Below, one piece after another: positions 17,507-25,244 of a stretch of 64,000 nucleotides of DNA. The stretch is from Haliea sp964022665 (lineage in GTDB: Bacteria; Pseudomonadota; Gammaproteobacteria; Pseudomonadales; Halieaceae): the NCBI GenBank assembly GCA_964022665.1, contig CAXIDF010000003.1:186001-250000 (forward strand), written 5' to 3'. The position numbers were made by a program, and so were the translations under genes. Below the pieces are notes generated by a model. It did not search any database. It was not told where the DNA came from and saw only the letters and a program-made list of their open reading frames with translations. Numbering within the stretch: the stretch's first letter is position 1; each line of letters opens with the position of its first letter.

Positions 17507-17533
17507 GATAATTCTCCTGTTTTCACCCGGTGC

Positions 17534-19681
17534 TCAGTAGTAGGTTTTGCCATCGGCGAGCATGGCCTGCATGCCGTCGGTGAGTTCGTAGGACTTGCCG
17601 AGGTGGGCAAACTGCTTCGAGGCCTCAGCGATGAATGCGAGCCCGACCGTATCCATCCAGCGGAAGATGCCACCGCGGAAGGGGGGGAAGCCGAGGCCGT
17701 AGAGCAGCGCCAGATCGGCTTCCGCGGGGGTGCCGACGATACCCTCTTCAAGGCAGCGCGCCATTTCCGTGGCCATTGGCAGCATCATGCGCGCGATGAT
17801 GTCCTCGCGAGAGAACTCTGTGCGTTTCCCTTCCACCGGAGCGATCAGGCGGTAGACCTCTTCGCTGGCCGTTTTCTTCGGCTTGCCGCGCATGTCGGGC
17901 ACATAGTCGTAGAAGCCCTTGCCGTTTTTCTGGCCGTAGCGTTTGTTCTCGAACATCACTTCGGTGGCGGTCTTGAAATCCAGTTGCATGCGGTCGGGGA
18001 AGCCCTCCGCCATGACTTCCGCGGCGTGCACACCCGTGTCGATTCCCACCACATCCATCAGGTAGGCGGGGCCCATGGGCCAGCCCCAGCGCTCCATGAC
18101 CTTGTCCACAGCCTGGAAGTCGGCGCCGTCACGCACCAGCTTGGAGAAGCCGTCGAAGTAGGGGAACAGCACGCGGTTGACGAGGAAGCCGGGGCAGTCT
18201 TTCACCACGACGGCTTTCTTGCCCATCTTGTTGGCGTAGGCAACGGTGCGGGCAACCGCCCGGTCCGAAGTCTTCTCGCCGCGAATCACTTCGACCAGGG
18301 GCATGGCGTGCACCGGGTTGAAGAAGTGCATGCCGCAGAAATTCTCGGGCCGCTGCAGCGCTTCTGCGAGGCGTGTGATGGAGATGGTTGATGTGTTGGA
18401 GGCGAGGATGGTGTCCTCACCGATCTGCTGTTCGGTTTCCGCCAGCACCGCGTGCTTTACCTTGGCGTTTTCGACCACCGCTTCCACGACGATATCCACC
18501 GTATCGAAACCGGTGTAGGTCAGCGTCGGATCAATGCTGTTGAGCACGTCGCCCATTTGCGTGGCGGTCATCTGACCCCGGTCCACACGCTTGGACAGCA
18601 GCTTGTTGGCCTCCGACAGGCCCAGGTCCAGGCCGTCCTGGTTGATGTCCTTCATCAGGATGGGGACGCCGCGGTAGGCTGATTGGTAGGCAATACCGCC
18701 GCCCATGATGCCGGCGCCCAGCACAGCGGCACGGCCAATTTTGCGATCAGCCTGCTTTTCCCAGTCACGGGCTTTCTTGCCCAGCAGCTGGTCGGAGAGG
18801 AAAACCCCCACCAGCGCGGAAGCGACAGGCGTGACCGCCAGTTCCGCAAAGCCTTCCGCCTCGACCTTGAGGGCGTCTTCCAGGCCCATGCCTCGGGCTT
18901 TTTCGATGACATCGACAGCTTTCACCGGTGCCGGATAGTTCTTGCCTGCCTGCTGCGCCACCATCGACTTCATGGTGAAGAAGGCCATCATGGCCTCGGT
19001 GTCGTTGAGTGGCAGCGGGCTGCTCTTGGCCTTCCGGCGTCCGGCGTAGTCGAGCTTGCCGGCCATGGCGTGTTCCAGCGTGGCCAGGGCCACGGCGCGC
19101 AGTTCCTCGGGCGATGCGACCGCGTCGACAGCGCCGGCTTTCAGTGCTTTGTCGGCGCGCTGTTCGGTGGCCCCGGCAATCCAGGTGGCCGCCTCATCAA
19201 CGCCAATGATGCGCGGCAGGCGTACCGTACCGCCCCAGCCCGGCAGAATGCCCAGTTTGGTTTCTGGCAGGCCCACTTTGGCGGCCGTGCTCATGACCCG
19301 GAAGTCGCAGGCCAGGCAGATCTCGAAACCGCCGCCGAGGGCGAAGCCGTTGATCGCCACACAACTGGGGAATGGCAGGTCCTGCAGCCGATTGAGATTG
19401 GCATTGTTGGCCGCGGTGAAGCCCTGTATTTCCTCGGGGCCGGCGCCGAAGATGCCGGTAAATTCGGTGATGTCGGCACCCACGATAAACACGGGCTTGC
19501 CACTGGTGACCAGCAGGCCGCGCAGCCCACTCTGTGCTTCCAGTGCATCGAGGGCTTCAGTGAGGCTGTTGACGGTGGCCTGGTCGAATTTGTTGACAGA
19601 CTCGCCCTTCAGGTCGAAATGCAGCTCGGCGATATCGCCATCGAGGCGGGTCACGGTGAGCGCGTCACTCTGGTAGATCAT
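17534..19681 (-). CDS. fadB: Multifunctional fatty acid oxidation complex subunit alpha
   Basis: The 715-residue protein combines enoyl-CoA hydratase/isomerase (about 1-190) and 3-hydroxyacyl-CoA dehydrogenase (about 310-700). The crotonase glutamates sit in GGGFEICLACDF and GLPETKLGILPGWGG. The NAD fold appears as AAVLGAGIMGGGIAYQSA, and the dehydrogenase catalytic His as CGMHFFNPVHAMPLVE. It forms the heterotetramer with FadA. A promoter with a palindromic operator candidate lies just upstream. Confidence 0.97.
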   Translation of the reverse strand: MIYQSDALTVTRLDGDIAELHFDLKGESVNKFDQATVNSLTEALDALEAQSGLRGLLVTSGKPVFIVGADITEFTGIFGAGPEEIQGFTAANNANLNRLQDLPFPSCVAINGFALGGGFEICLACDFRVMSTAAKVGLPETKLGILPGWGGTVRLPRIIGVDEAATWIAGATEQRADKALKAGAVDAVASPEELRAVALATLEHAMAGKLDYAGRRKAKSSPLPLNDTEAMMAFFTMKSMVAQQAGKNYPAPVKAVDVIEKARGMGLEDALKVEAEGFAELAVTPVASALVGVFLSDQLLGKKARDWEKQADRKIGRAAVLGAGIMGGGIAYQSAYRGVPILMKDINQDGLDLGLSEANKLLSKRVDRGQMTATQMGDVLNSIDPTLTYTGFDTVDIVVEAVVENAKVKHAVLAETEQQIGEDTILASNTSTISITRLAEALQRPENFCGMHFFNPVHAMPLVEVIRGEKTSDRAVARTVAYANKMGKKAVVVKDCPGFLVNRVLFPYFDGFSKLVRDGADFQAVDKVMERWGWPMGPAYLMDVVGIDTGVHAAEVMAEGFPDRMQLDFKTATEVMFENKRYGQKNGKGFYDYVPDMRGKPKKTASEEVYRLIAPVEGKRTEFSREDIIARMMLPMATEMARCLEEGIVGTPAEADLALLYGLGFPPFRGGIFRWMDTVGLAFIAEASKQFAHLGKSYELTDGMQAMLADGKTYY

Positions 19682-19756
19682 GTCGCTGTCCTGTGTGGGA
19701 TGAACGGGGCTGGCCTAGGCAGCTTTGGCGCCGGGCCAGAGTCAAAGCGAGGCGCC

Positions 19757-19785
19757 ATTGTAGCGGTGAAAGCCGCAGGCGTGAA
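19757..19785 (-). promoter_or_regulatory. Probable sigma-70 promoter of fadBA
   Basis: On the minus strand, TTCACG (19785 to 19780) and TACAAT (19762 to 19757) are separated by exactly 17 bases. The fadB ATG is about 75 bases downstream. The -35 matches four of six and the -10 five of six consensus positions. Confidence 0.55.
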
Positions 19786-19791
19786 CTATAA

Positions 19792-19808
19792 TGTTAGCAC
19801 TGATAACA
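19792..19808. promoter_or_regulatory. Near-perfect 17-bp palindrome beside the fadBA -35 box
   Basis: TGTTAGCAC-TGATAACA is symmetric apart from one mismatched pair and the central base. It lies 6 bases upstream of the fadBA -35 hexamer. Position and symmetry suggest an operator for a fatty-acid-responsive regulator. It does not match the PsrA or FadR consensus as I know them. Confidence 0.4.
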
Positions 19809-19871
19809 CACGAATTGCCATGTTCGCCTCGCGGGGCCGCTGCCGGTCGTGACGGCGGTGCTCCAGCGCGG

Positions 19872-21785
19872 TTACAGGGGCCAGATGATCAGCAGCAGCG
19901 GCAGGCTGACCGCCACGACCAGGGCCTCCAGCGGCAGGCCCAGGCGCCAGTAGTCGCCGAAATGAAAGCCGCCCGGGCCCAGAATCAGGGTGTTGTTCTG
20001 GTGCCCGATAGGGGTGAGGAAGGCGCAGGACGCGCCGATAGCGACCGCCATCAGGAAGCTGTCCGGGTTGACGCCCAGCGCCGCTGCAGTGCCCAGGGCA
20101 ATAGGGCACATGACCGCTGCCGTGGCCGCGTTGTTCATCAGGTCGGAGAGGAACATGGTGGTCACCAGGATGATGCCCAGCACCAGCACGGCGTTACCCT
20201 GTGCCACCGTCGTGAGCAGGAAGCGTGCAATCAAATCTGCAGTGCCGGTGGTGGCCATGGCGCCCGCAACGGGTATCAGGCCCGCCAGCAGGACGATCAC
20301 CGGCCAGTCGATGGCGGCGTAGACGTTGCGCGGTGGCACCGTGCGCAATGCCATCGAGGCGAGCACTCCAAGGGCAAAGGACACCGCCGCGGGGAGCAGG
20401 CCAAAGGCGGCCCCGCCTACCGCGAACGCCATGATTATTGCGGCCATGACGGCCTTGCGCGGGCTGGGAATCCGCAGGTCGCGCTCCGCCAGCGGCACGC
20501 AGCCGAAGTCACTGGCGAACTCCAGGGTGGCGTTGGTCGGGCCCTGAATCAGCAACAGGTCGCCGGCGCGTAGGGGGAGTGCGCGCAGACGCGAGCGGGA
20601 ACGGTGACCCTCGCGGGACACGGCGAGCAGGTTCAGGCCGTAGCGTGTGCGTAGCTGTATGTCGCTGGCCGAGCGGCCGGCCAGCGCGGCGCCCGGCAGG
20701 ACTGCCAGTTCCGTGAGGACAGCCTCCTCGCGTTTTTCCTTCTGCTCGTCTTCATCAGCATCACCCTCAGCGTCAGTCTCAGTGTCCCGTGCATCCCCGG
20801 CGGTGGTTTTCTCTGTTTCCGCTGCGGTCTGCGTCGCTTCCGCTGGTGGAGTGGTCTGCTCGCTGTCGTCCTTCTCTTCCTCTGTGGCCTGCGGTTTCAC
20901 GGATTCCTCGAGTTTCAAGTCGAACCGCGACAACACTTCGCCCAAGGTATCGGCATTGGTCTCCAGCACCAGAATGTCATGGCTGCGAATATGGCGCCCG
21001 CCATGAGGTGTGCGCAAGCGGACTTCGTTGCGTATCAGGCCCACCACCTGGGCACCCGCATCGTCAAGTGCGGCTTCTATTTCACGCAGGCTCATACCGA
21101 CGGCCTTGCTGCTCTCCGTTACCCGTGCCTCGGTGAGGTAGGCGCCGGTATCGAAATCCCCGGCGGCCTGCTGCTTGCGCGCAGGCACCAGTCGCCAGCC
21201 TAGCAGTACTACAAAAGTCACGCCGCAGAGAGCAACAGCCAGCCCAACCGGTGTGAAGTCGAACATGGCAAAGGCGCTGCCTCCAGCTTCCGCGCGAAAG
21301 CCCGCGACGATGAGGTTGGGCGGTGTCCCTATCATAGTGGTCATGCCACCGAGAATGGTGCCGAACGCCAGGGGCATGAGTGCACGTCCGGGTGGCAGGC
21401 TGTGGCGCCGCGCGATCTGCAGCGCCACTGGCATCAGCAGCGCCATGGCGCCGACATTGTTCATAAAGCCCGAGAGCAGGGCGCCCAGGCCAACCAGCGC
21501 CGCGAGGCTTACCAGCGGCCCGGCTTTGGCGGGCAGGGCGCGCCGCGCCAGCGCATCCACCGCTCCGGAGGCCTGCAGGCCGCGGCTCAATACCAGCACG
21601 CAGGCGACAGTAATAACCGCAGGATGCCCGAAGCCGCTGAATGCCGCATCCGGCGTGACCAGCCCCGCCAGAACACAGGCCAGCAGCGTGCCCAGCGCCA
21701 CCATGTCATGCCGCCAGCGCCCCCAGAGGAACATCCCAACGGACGCGAACAGTATCAGCAGGATAAGCCCCTGATCGATGGTCAT
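19872..21785 (-). CDS. SLC13-family permease with two RCK_C domains
   Basis: The 637-residue inner-membrane transporter follows the divalent anion:sodium symporter plan with two membrane halves around two TrkA-C (RCK_C) domains. The first half contains GFMNNVGAMALLMPVA and TTMIGTPPNLIVAGF; the second contains LSDLMNNAATAAVMCPIA and LTPIGHQNNTLILGPGGF. The RCK_C domains, near 210-290 and 360-430, are separated by a strikingly acidic, Glu/Thr/Ala-rich linker of about 60 residues. Members move sulfate, dicarboxylates or other anions; the anion here is unknown. It is last in an operon after the dehalogenase gene, 17 bases away. Confidence 0.85.
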   Translation of the reverse strand: MTIDQGLILLILFASVGMFLWGRWRHDMVALGTLLACVLAGLVTPDAAFSGFGHPAVITVACVLVLSRGLQASGAVDALARRALPAKAGPLVSLAALVGLGALLSGFMNNVGAMALLMPVALQIARRHSLPPGRALMPLAFGTILGGMTTMIGTPPNLIVAGFRAEAGGSAFAMFDFTPVGLAVALCGVTFVVLLGWRLVPARKQQAAGDFDTGAYLTEARVTESSKAVGMSLREIEAALDDAGAQVVGLIRNEVRLRTPHGGRHIRSHDILVLETNADTLGEVLSRFDLKLEESVKPQATEEEKDDSEQTTPPAEATQTAAETEKTTAGDARDTETDAEGDADEDEQKEKREEAVLTELAVLPGAALAGRSASDIQLRTRYGLNLLAVSREGHRSRSRLRALPLRAGDLLLIQGPTNATLEFASDFGCVPLAERDLRIPSPRKAVMAAIIMAFAVGGAAFGLLPAAVSFALGVLASMALRTVPPRNVYAAIDWPVIVLLAGLIPVAGAMATTGTADLIARFLLTTVAQGNAVLVLGIILVTTMFLSDLMNNAATAAVMCPIALGTAAALGVNPDSFLMAVAIGASCAFLTPIGHQNNTLILGPGGFHFGDYWRLGLPLEALVVAVSLPLLLIIWPL

Positions 21786-21802
21786 CGCTTGCGACTCGTC
21801 AC

Positions 21803-22750
21803 CTAGCCGGGCGCGGCTGACGGCAGTGCGTTGACGGTATCGGCGACCACTGCGGCCAGAGCCGCGCCCTGCTCCTCCTGCAGGAAATGCCCGGCGCCGG
21901 GAATCACCGGGTGCTCACGGCCTTGTGCGCCGGGAATGCGACGCTGGAACACCGGCGCCCAGGCGGCGGTCGCCGGGTCGCTGTCGCTGAAGGCGGTAAC
22001 AAACGGCTTTTGCCAGTGGCTGAGGAAGGCCCAGGTGCGACGATTCTTGGCGGCGCCCGCCATTTCGGTATGCGTGGGGATAAGGCTGGGAAAGACCAGC
22101 GCACCGGCCTTGTAGCGTGCATCGGGGAAGGGGGCATCGTAGGCCGCCAGCACTGCGGGGCTCAATGGGGTGCAGGAGACTGCGCCGATAACGCCGGCAA
22201 CGTCCAGGTCCTCCGCATCCCTCGTGGCGGCCACCCACTGTTCCACAATATCCCCTGGCCAGGGATCAACGCCGTTGGGCGGCGGCTCGCAACCGGGCAG
22301 AAGGGTGTTGGCCGCCACTACCGCGCTGAAGCGTTCAGGCATCTCGGCCAGCAGGGACAAGCCGATGGGCCCGCCCCAATCCTGGCAGACCAGCACCGCG
22401 CTTTGCATATCCAGGGCGCGCAGCAGCTCGCCGACCTGTGCCACATGGCCGGCGTAACTGTAGTCGCTGCGCGCGGTGGGTTTGTCGGAGCGGCCAAAGC
22501 CGATCAGGTCTGGCGCTATGCAGCGCATGCCCAGGGCGCTCAGCGCGTGGATCATGTGTCGGTAGAGGAAGCACCAGCTGGGCTCGCCGTGCAGCATGAG
22601 CACGATGCGCCCATCGCGCGGGCCGACATCCAGATAGTGCATGCGCAGTTGTCCGTGCGTTTTATCAGCCACCATCCGGTAGTTCGGTGTCCAGGGGAAA
22701 TCCGGCAGGTTGGCGAAATGGTGGTCAGGCGTGCGCAGTACGGCTGTCAT
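21803..22750 (-). CDS. Haloalkane dehalogenase, HLD-I subfamily
   Basis: This 315-residue alpha/beta-hydrolase hydrolyses carbon-halogen bonds to alcohol and halide. The catalytic positions fall at the same numbers as in DhlA of Xanthobacter: Glu56 in HGEPSW, nucleophile Asp124 and halide-binding Trp125 in CQDWGG. The charge-relay acid is likely Asp256 or Asp258 in FSDSDP and the base His288 in GAGHFLQEE. The cap-domain run APFPDARYKAG is also shared with that subfamily. Its ATG overlaps the stop of the upstream peptidase gene (ATGA), so expression is coupled to it. The native substrate is unknown. Confidence 0.85.
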   Translation of the reverse strand: MTAVLRTPDHHFANLPDFPWTPNYRMVADKTHGQLRMHYLDVGPRDGRIVLMLHGEPSWCFLYRHMIHALSALGMRCIAPDLIGFGRSDKPTARSDYSYAGHVAQVGELLRALDMQSAVLVCQDWGGPIGLSLLAEMPERFSAVVAANTLLPGCEPPPNGVDPWPGDIVEQWVAATRDAEDLDVAGVIGAVSCTPLSPAVLAAYDAPFPDARYKAGALVFPSLIPTHTEMAGAAKNRRTWAFLSHWQKPFVTAFSDSDPATAAWAPVFQRRIPGAQGREHPVIPGAGHFLQEEQGAALAAVVADTVNALPSAAPG

Positions 22751-23724
22751 GGGTAAGGTATATCCTCTGTCAGTGTCCGGCAGTGAGCCGGATCGTTGGC
22801 AGCGAGTGCGCGCTGCTGCGCAATGTCCGCTGCGGTACTTGTCACGGCCTCCCTGACGGGGGCCGAAAGCTCTGGTGCCGCGCTGCGAGCTGGCGCGATG
22901 ATCGCTCCCGCTGCAATCGGGCAGCCCTCGTGTAGCAGGAGGTCGGCGAAATTGTTGCGTGCGGGCATGTGCGACGTTTTTTGCTGCAGCACCTGTAAAT
23001 AGAGCTGAGCAGCCCCTTCCGCGTCTGCGACTGAGCGTCGCGCATTGGCTGTGGCAAAGAGCAGGTCCGGGTTATGCGGCCAGCGCTGTAGAGCAGCTTC
23101 CCAGGCAGTCACTGCCAGTGCGGCTGGCAACTTTGCTTCCTGCTGGGCGAGTTCCGGCCCTATGCTGCCAGCGGTGCTGCTTGCCGGTATTTCGCCGGGA
23201 GGCGGAATCACCAACCCCCAGAAATCGGCTCGCGCCCAACTGCCGAAAAATCGGCTCCAGCGTTCCTGTCGACGCTGCTCGGTGCCGGAACGTAGCAATA
23301 CGCGCTCGTTTTCCGGCTGGTAACCGACAACGACCGCGTAATGCCAGCTCGGCAGGGACTCAAGCCCCAGGTTTTGCAGCACCAGTACGGGGTTGCCCGC
23401 CTCAAGCTCACTGAAAAGTGCCTCGGGCCCGCCCTGTAGCGTGAAAGGAACACGACCTGAGCGGCGTGTGGCCGCCAGCAATTCGACCTGCAGGCTGCCC
23501 TCCCGGCCAGGCAGATAGGTCTGTGGCGCCAGCGCCTGTGGGCTGATGTCGACACCGCTGTGCACCAGCAGCGTGGCAAGCGCCGCAGGCCCGCACTGGT
23601 ATTCCTCCTGGGGGAAAAAGGGCACTGTGGTGAGTTCGCTGGCTGTGGCGTCTGGCGGTGGCTGGGGGGTTGTGGCGCAGGCGCTGAGCAGAACAATCAG
23701 CGCCGGCGCCGCAAAGCGCCTCAA
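22747..23724 (-). CDS. PA2778-family cysteine peptidase lipoprotein
   Basis: The 325-residue protein begins with a short lipoprotein signal (LIVLLSAC, lipid-modified Cys16), then a peptidase C39-like domain with EEYQCGPAALATLL (catalytic Cys) and SWHYAVVVGY (His). A C-terminal helical TPR-like region follows (ALAVTAWEAALQRWPHNPDLLFATANA). It resembles P. aeruginosa PA2778, which neighbours a PA2779 homologue there as here. The TTG start overlaps the upstream stop (TTGA). The substrate is unknown. Confidence 0.8.
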   Translation of the reverse strand: MRRFAAPALIVLLSACATTPQPPPDATASELTTVPFFPQEEYQCGPAALATLLVHSGVDISPQALAPQTYLPGREGSLQVELLAATRRSGRVPFTLQGGPEALFSELEAGNPVLVLQNLGLESLPSWHYAVVVGYQPENERVLLRSGTEQRRQERWSRFFGSWARADFWGLVIPPPGEIPASSTAGSIGPELAQQEAKLPAALAVTAWEAALQRWPHNPDLLFATANARRSVADAEGAAQLYLQVLQQKTSHMPARNNFADLLLHEGCPIAAGAIIAPARSAAPELSAPVREAVTSTAADIAQQRALAANDPAHCRTLTEDIPYP

Positions 23725-24095
23725 AACTTGCTGAACACGTTGGTCACGCCAATCAATTCAAGTACCAAAAGCACCAGAAACAGCGCCCCGAGCACGCCCA
23801 GCGCGCCGCTGCCTGCGGGCAGCATGTCCAGTTGTTGCGCCAGCTGCTGCAGTTCGGCGGTGGACAGCGCATTAACTCGTGCCAGTGTGTCCTGGGGGCT
23901 TACACCCATCGCCAGCATGTGCTGCTGCACCGTCTCACTGGCAAGAGCCGTCGTGACCTGAGCCAGCGGCTCGCTTCGAGCTTGTTCGGCAAAATGGCTT
24001 GCGGTGCCGATGACCGCGGCCTGTGCGGTTCCCACCGTGCTCGCGACCAGAAGTGCTGTAATCTGCAGCAGTACAAGCAATCGGAATTTCAACAT
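23721..24095 (-). CDS. PA2779-family membrane protein
   Basis: The 124-residue protein has an N-terminal signal or anchor (LLVLLQITALLVASTVGTAQA), a helical periplasmic part with ASETVQQHMLAMGVSPQDTLARVNALS and LQQLAQQLDMLPAG, and a C-terminal transmembrane helix ALGVLGALFLVLLVLELIG. This matches the PA2779 family, which pairs with the C39-like PA2778 lipoprotein. Its job is unknown; the QQLAQQLDMLPAG-GAL segment could be what the partner peptidase recognises. It is the first gene of a four-gene minus-strand operon. Confidence 0.8.
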   Translation of the reverse strand: MLKFRLLVLLQITALLVASTVGTAQAAVIGTASHFAEQARSEPLAQVTTALASETVQQHMLAMGVSPQDTLARVNALSTAELQQLAQQLDMLPAGSGALGVLGALFLVLLVLELIGVTNVFSKF

Positions 24096-24265
24096 GATAG
24101 GTCCTCGTTGGCTGAATCGGTTCCCGGAGTATAGGCAAAAAGTGCCGGCCGGGTAAGGACGATGCGATGGCTAAGCCGACCGTAGATGTACCCTGGCAGG
24201 GCGCTGGTGCGGTTCCTCCCGGCGGGAGGGTTTATACTCTGATCTGGTAGGAGAAGGAATTCAAA

Positions 24266-24976
24266 GTGACGACAGCTTGCAAACGCGGTTTCGCGCCAGA
24301 CATAGTGCCCATCAAGGATGCTGCAACCGTGATTCTGGTGCGCGACCGCCTGTCGCAACCACAGGTGCTGATGGGCAAACGTGGGTCGCGCGCCGCCTTC
24401 ATGCCCAGCAAATTTGTGTTTCCCGGCGGTGCCGTCGACGCCGGCGACGCCCACGTGCCTCTGGCGGGGCGGGTGGGGCCGGTATGCGCCAGTCGCCTGG
24501 CCGAGGCCGCCGCGCCGGACCGTGTGCACGCCCTGCAGGCCGCCGCGGTGCGCGAGGTGTGGGAGGAATCGGGGCTGCTGCTGGGGGCACCCGGTGCGTG
24601 GCAGGGCGAGGTGCCACGGGACTGGGCAGACTTCAGTGCTCGGGAGCACTTGCCCTGCACGCGCAATTTTCGCTACGTATTTCGCGCCATCACCCCGCTC
24701 GGCGCGCCGCGGCGTTTTGACGCGCGTTTCTTTCTGGTGGACGCCGGTGCGGTGGTGGGTGACCCGGATGACTTTTCCCTCGCCTCTGACGAGTTGTCGC
24801 AGTTGCAGTGGATCGATCTTGAGCAGGCCTGCGGGCTGGATTTGCCGTTGATTACCGAAGTGGTGCTGGGTGAGGTGGCGGATATCATCACGCTGGAAGG
24901 GCCGCCGGAGTGTGTGCCTTGTTTTCGCAATGATGACGAGCAGCTGGCTATCCTACGCCGGCGCGCCAGGTTCTGA
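24266..24976 (+). CDS. NUDIX hydrolase
   Basis: The 236-residue protein carries an extended Nudix box: FVFPGGAVDAGDAH near 51-64 and AAAVREVWEESGLLLG near 92-107, separated by an insertion. This spacing is seen in NUDT19-like and some CoA-diphosphatase-like Nudix proteins. These enzymes hydrolyse nucleoside diphosphates linked to another moiety with Mg2+. The start is GTG after a GGAGAAGG ribosome site. Substrate unassigned. It converges with the small gene downstream of nrdB. Confidence 0.85.
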   Translation: MTTACKRGFAPDIVPIKDAATVILVRDRLSQPQVLMGKRGSRAAFMPSKFVFPGGAVDAGDAHVPLAGRVGPVCASRLAEAAAPDRVHALQAAAVREVWEESGLLLGAPGAWQGEVPRDWADFSAREHLPCTRNFRYVFRAITPLGAPRRFDARFFLVDAGAVVGDPDDFSLASDELSQLQWIDLEQACGLDLPLITEVVLGEVADIITLEGPPECVPCFRNDDEQLAILRRRARF

Positions 24977-25006
24977 ATCCCGGGCAGTCAGCTCCACCCC
25001 TTGATG

Positions 25007-25192
25007 TCAGTGCAAGACACGGTCTGGGCGCATTTCTGCCTGCAGCTCTGCCTGCTTGCCCGTTTCCTGTTGCTCGACGTGGTTGCGCAGCCGCGCCACA
25101 ATGCGGTTCATCACATCAATGGTCTGGCTGATCTGATCCAGGGCGATGAGGACGTGTTCACTGTCTTCGGTCGGGTCGTCGTGTTTGTCCAT
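25007..25192 (-). CDS. Short acidic helical protein of unknown function, downstream of nrdB
   Basis: The 61-residue product (MDKHDDPTEDSEHVLIALDQ onward) is predicted to be largely one helix, with heptad-like hydrophobics in LIALDQISQTIDVMNRIVARLRNHV. A GAGG ribosome site lies 6 bases before the ATG, and the gene starts 52 bases after nrdB on the same strand. I recognise no family. A coiled-coil dimer is plausible. Confidence 0.6.
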   Translation of the reverse strand: MDKHDDPTEDSEHVLIALDQISQTIDVMNRIVARLRNHVEQQETGKQAELQAEMRPDRVLH

Positions 25193-25244
25193 GGCAGGTC
25201 CTCAAAAACGGGGGCAGCGGCGCGAGCTGGCTGCCCCCCAATGG

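Noticed and set aside
19872..24095. A mobile element carrying the dehalogenase operon
   Set aside because: No transposase, integrase, terminal repeats or tRNA fragment is visible at either side, and composition looks like the neighbours.
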